Position numbers and translations under genes: made by a program. Of a stretch of 64,000 bases of DNA, positions 61,901-64,000 are shown piece after piece (the stretch's first letter is position 1; each line of letters begins with the position of its first letter). The DNA is taken from contig NW_027488565.1 of assembly GCF_050948215.1 (NCBI RefSeq), positions 372,001 through 436,000 of the forward strand. Direction: 5' to 3'. Source of the DNA: Halictus rubicundus (Eukaryota > Arthropoda > Insecta > Hymenoptera > Halictidae). The notes under the pieces were generated by a model that saw only the letters and a program-made list of their open reading frames with translations, searched no databases and had not been told where the DNA came from.

Positions 61901-64000
61901 TAGAGGATGCGATAGGATAGAGGATAGGATAGGATTGAGGATAGGATAGGATAGAGGATAAGATAGGATACAGGATACGATACTATAGATAATAGGATAT
62001 TATAGAGGATAGGATAGGATAAAGGATAGGGTAGGATAGACGATATTATAGGAAAGAGGATAGGATATGATAGAGGATACGATATTATAGGAAAGAGGAT
62101 AGGATATGATAGAGGATACGATATTATAGAGGATAGGATAGGATAGAGGATAACATAGGGGATTGGATAGGATAGAGGATAGGATAGGATTTAAGATAGG
62201 ATAGGATAGAGGATAGGATAGGATAGAGGATAGGATAGGATAGAGGATAGGATAGGATGGAGGTTAGGATAGGATAGAGGATAGGATAGGATAGAGGATA
62301 TGATAGGATAGAGGATAGGATAGGATAGAGGATAGGATAGGATAGATGATATTATAGGAAAGAGGATAGGATATGATAGAGGATACGATATTATAGAGGA
62401 TAGGATAGGATAGAGGATAACATAGGGGATTGGATAGGATAGTGGATAGGATAGGATTGATGATAGGATAGGAAAGAGGACAGGATAGGATACAGGATAC
62501 TATATTATAGAGGATACGATATTATAGAGGATACGATAGTATAGAGGATAGGATAGGATAGAGGATAGGATAGGATAGAGGATAGGATAGGATAGAGGAT
62601 AGGATAGGATAGAGGATAGGATAGGATAGAGGATAGGATAGGATAGAGGATAGGATAGGATAGAGGATTGGATAGGATAGAGGATAGGGTAGGATTGAGG
62701 ATAGGATAGGACAGAGGATAAGATAGGATACAGGATACGATATTATAGAGGATAGGATAGGATAGAGGATAGATAGGATAAAGGATAGGATAGGATAGTG
62801 GATATGATAGGATAGAGGATAGGGTAGGATAGAGGATAGGATACGATAGAGGATAGGATATGATAGAGGATAGGATAGAGGATAGGATAGGAAAGAGGAC
62901 AGGATAGGATACAGGATACGATATTATAGAGGATATGATAGGATATACGATAGGATAGGATAGAGGATAGGGTAGGATAGAGGATTGGATAGGATAGAGG
63001 ATAGGATGGGATAGACGATAGGATAGGATAGAGGATAGGATAGGATAGAGCATAGGATAGGATAGAGGATATGATAGGATAGAGGATAGGATAGGATAGA
63101 GAATAGGATAGGATAGAGGATAGGATAGGATAGAGGATAGGATAGGATAGAGGACAGGATAGGATAAAGGATAGGATAGGATAGAGGATAGGATAGGATA
63201 GAGGATAGGATAGGATAGAGGATAGGATAGGATAGAGGATAGGATAGGATAGAAGATAGGATAGGATAGAGGATACGATAGGATAGAGGATAGGATTGGA
63301 CAGAGGATAGGATAGTATAGAGGATAGGATATTATGGAGGATAGGATAGGATAGAGGATAGGATAGAGGATTGGATAGCATAGAGGATAGGAGTCGATAG
63401 AGGATAGGATAGGATAGAGGATAGGATAGGATAGAGGATATGATAGGATAGAGGACTGGATAGGATACAGGATAGGATGGGATAGAGGACAGGATAGGAT
63501 ACAGGATACGATATTATAGAGGATACGATATTATGGAGGATAGGATAGGATAGAGGATAGGATAGAGGATTGGATAGAGGATAGGATAGGATGTAGGATG
63601 GGATAGGATAGAGGATAGGATAGGATAGAGGATAGGATAGGCTAGAGGATTGGATAGGATAGAGGATAGGATAGGATAGAGGATAAGATAGGATACAGGA
63701 TACGATACTATAGATAATAGGATATTATAGAGGATAGGATAGGATAAAGGATAGGGTAGGATAGACGATATTATAGGAAAGAGGATAGGATATGATAGAG
63801 GATACGATATTATAGGAAAGAGGATAGGATATGATAGAGGATACGATATTATAGAGGATAGGATAGGATAGAGGATAACATAGGGGATTGGATAGGATAG
63901 AGGATAGGATAGGATTGATGATAGGATAGGAAAGAGGACAGGATAGGATACAGGATACTATATTATAGAGGATACGATATTATAGAGGATACGATAGTAT
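58985..64000. repeat. Rearranged partial copies of the 2.2-kb higher-order repeat
   Basis: The markers of the 2,235-bp repeat continue at irregular spacing. GTCGATAG lies at 57076, 59957, 61527 and 63393 (2,881, 1,570 and 1,866 bp apart). ATAAAGG after AGATAGG lies at 58696, 60817 and 62778 (2,121 and 1,961 bp apart). So the same segments are present but with internal losses and gains. The last bases, GATACGATAGTAT, match the start of the same sub-block at 56217, 58449 and 60552, so the array continues beyond the window. Confidence 0.75.

Larger units (their letters stand above)
36917..64000. repeat. GGATA-based satellite array, right part
   Basis: Same (GGATA)nGA building rule and orientation as the left part. 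The first 2 kb (to about 38.9 kb) continue the left-type variant order. From about 39 to 53.5 kb the array is dominated by the 17-mer, with variants TTGATAGG, ACATAGGGGATTGG, GGAGACGATAGAGG and GAGCAGATGATAGAGC. From about 53.5 kb to the end the markers are GGAAAGAGGACAGG, ATACAGGATACGATATT, AGATAGGATAAAGG and GGAGTCGATAGAGG. I found no gene or single-copy sequence. The array runs off the window end. Confidence 0.97.

Noticed and set aside
1..64000. Many long minus-strand open frames with SYPILYPI-type peptides (up to 674 codons, e.g. 23979-26003)
   Set aside because: They follow from stop-free TATCC repeats in all frames, overlap each other in several frames, and show no domain, promoter or codon signal.
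1..64000. CRISPR array
   Set aside because: No unique spacers between constant repeats; units are contiguous and the context is a eukaryotic satellite.
1..64000. GATA-factor binding-site array or Bkm-type GATA microsatellite
   Set aside because: The repeat is GGATA, not GATA tetramers. The base before GATA is usually G, so the WGATAR consensus is mostly not met.
1..64000. Telomeric repeat array
   Set aside because: TTAGG appears only as isolated variants; there is no tandem TTAGG run and the unit length is 12 or 17 bp.

Overview
The window is one block of satellite DNA, about 59 kb, interrupted by a single, apparently intact Ty1/copia-type LTR retrotransposon at 32094-36916. No other gene, RNA gene or single-copy sequence is visible. 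The polyprotein is of the copia type found in animals and its coding sequence is AT-rich. With a satellite-rich setting this fits an arthropod, most likely an insect, nuclear genome, probably heterochromatin. The species cannot be read from the sequence.

Satellite (1-32093 and 36917-64000). On the + strand everything is built from the pentamer GGATA with an inserted GA, in units of (GGATA)nGA. The commonest unit is the 17-mer GGATAGGATAGGATAGA (n=3); the 12-mer (n=2) is also frequent, with rare 7-mers and a few runs of n=7-8. All units point the same way over the whole window. The + strand has almost no C (mostly 0-3 per 60 bases), so strand asymmetry is extreme. Single-base variants (ATACGATATTATAG, GGATTGAGG, AGCATACG, GGTTAGG and others) recur in fixed order. 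They reveal long higher-order repeats: a 1,426-bp tandem duplication (2.2-5.06 kb), a 4.8-kb block duplicated about 8.1 kb apart (7.3-12.1 and 15.5-20.2 kb), a roughly 2.9-kb duplication (41.5-43.3 and 44.4-46.2 kb) and a 2,235-bp tandem duplication (54.5-59.0 kb). Three territories with different variant vocabularies can be seen: 1-39 kb, 39-53.5 kb and 53.5-64 kb.

Retrotransposon. Two 276-bp LTRs, identical by eye, start TGTTG and end CAACA. They flank a primer-binding site matching the 3' end of initiator-Met tRNA, one uninterrupted 1,391-codon Gag-Pol frame and a polypurine tract. The Gag-Pol frame runs in copia order: Gag/zinc knuckle, protease, integrase, reverse transcriptase, RNase H. 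The element is flanked by the 5-bp duplication GATAG. An unoccupied paralogous copy of the insertion site lies in the same window at 20928-20932 and is collinear on both sides, which confirms the element's ends and shows that it inserted after that satellite block had been duplicated.

The long minus-strand open frames across the satellite (SYPILYPI-type peptides) exist only because TATCC repeats contain no stop codon. They are not annotated as genes.
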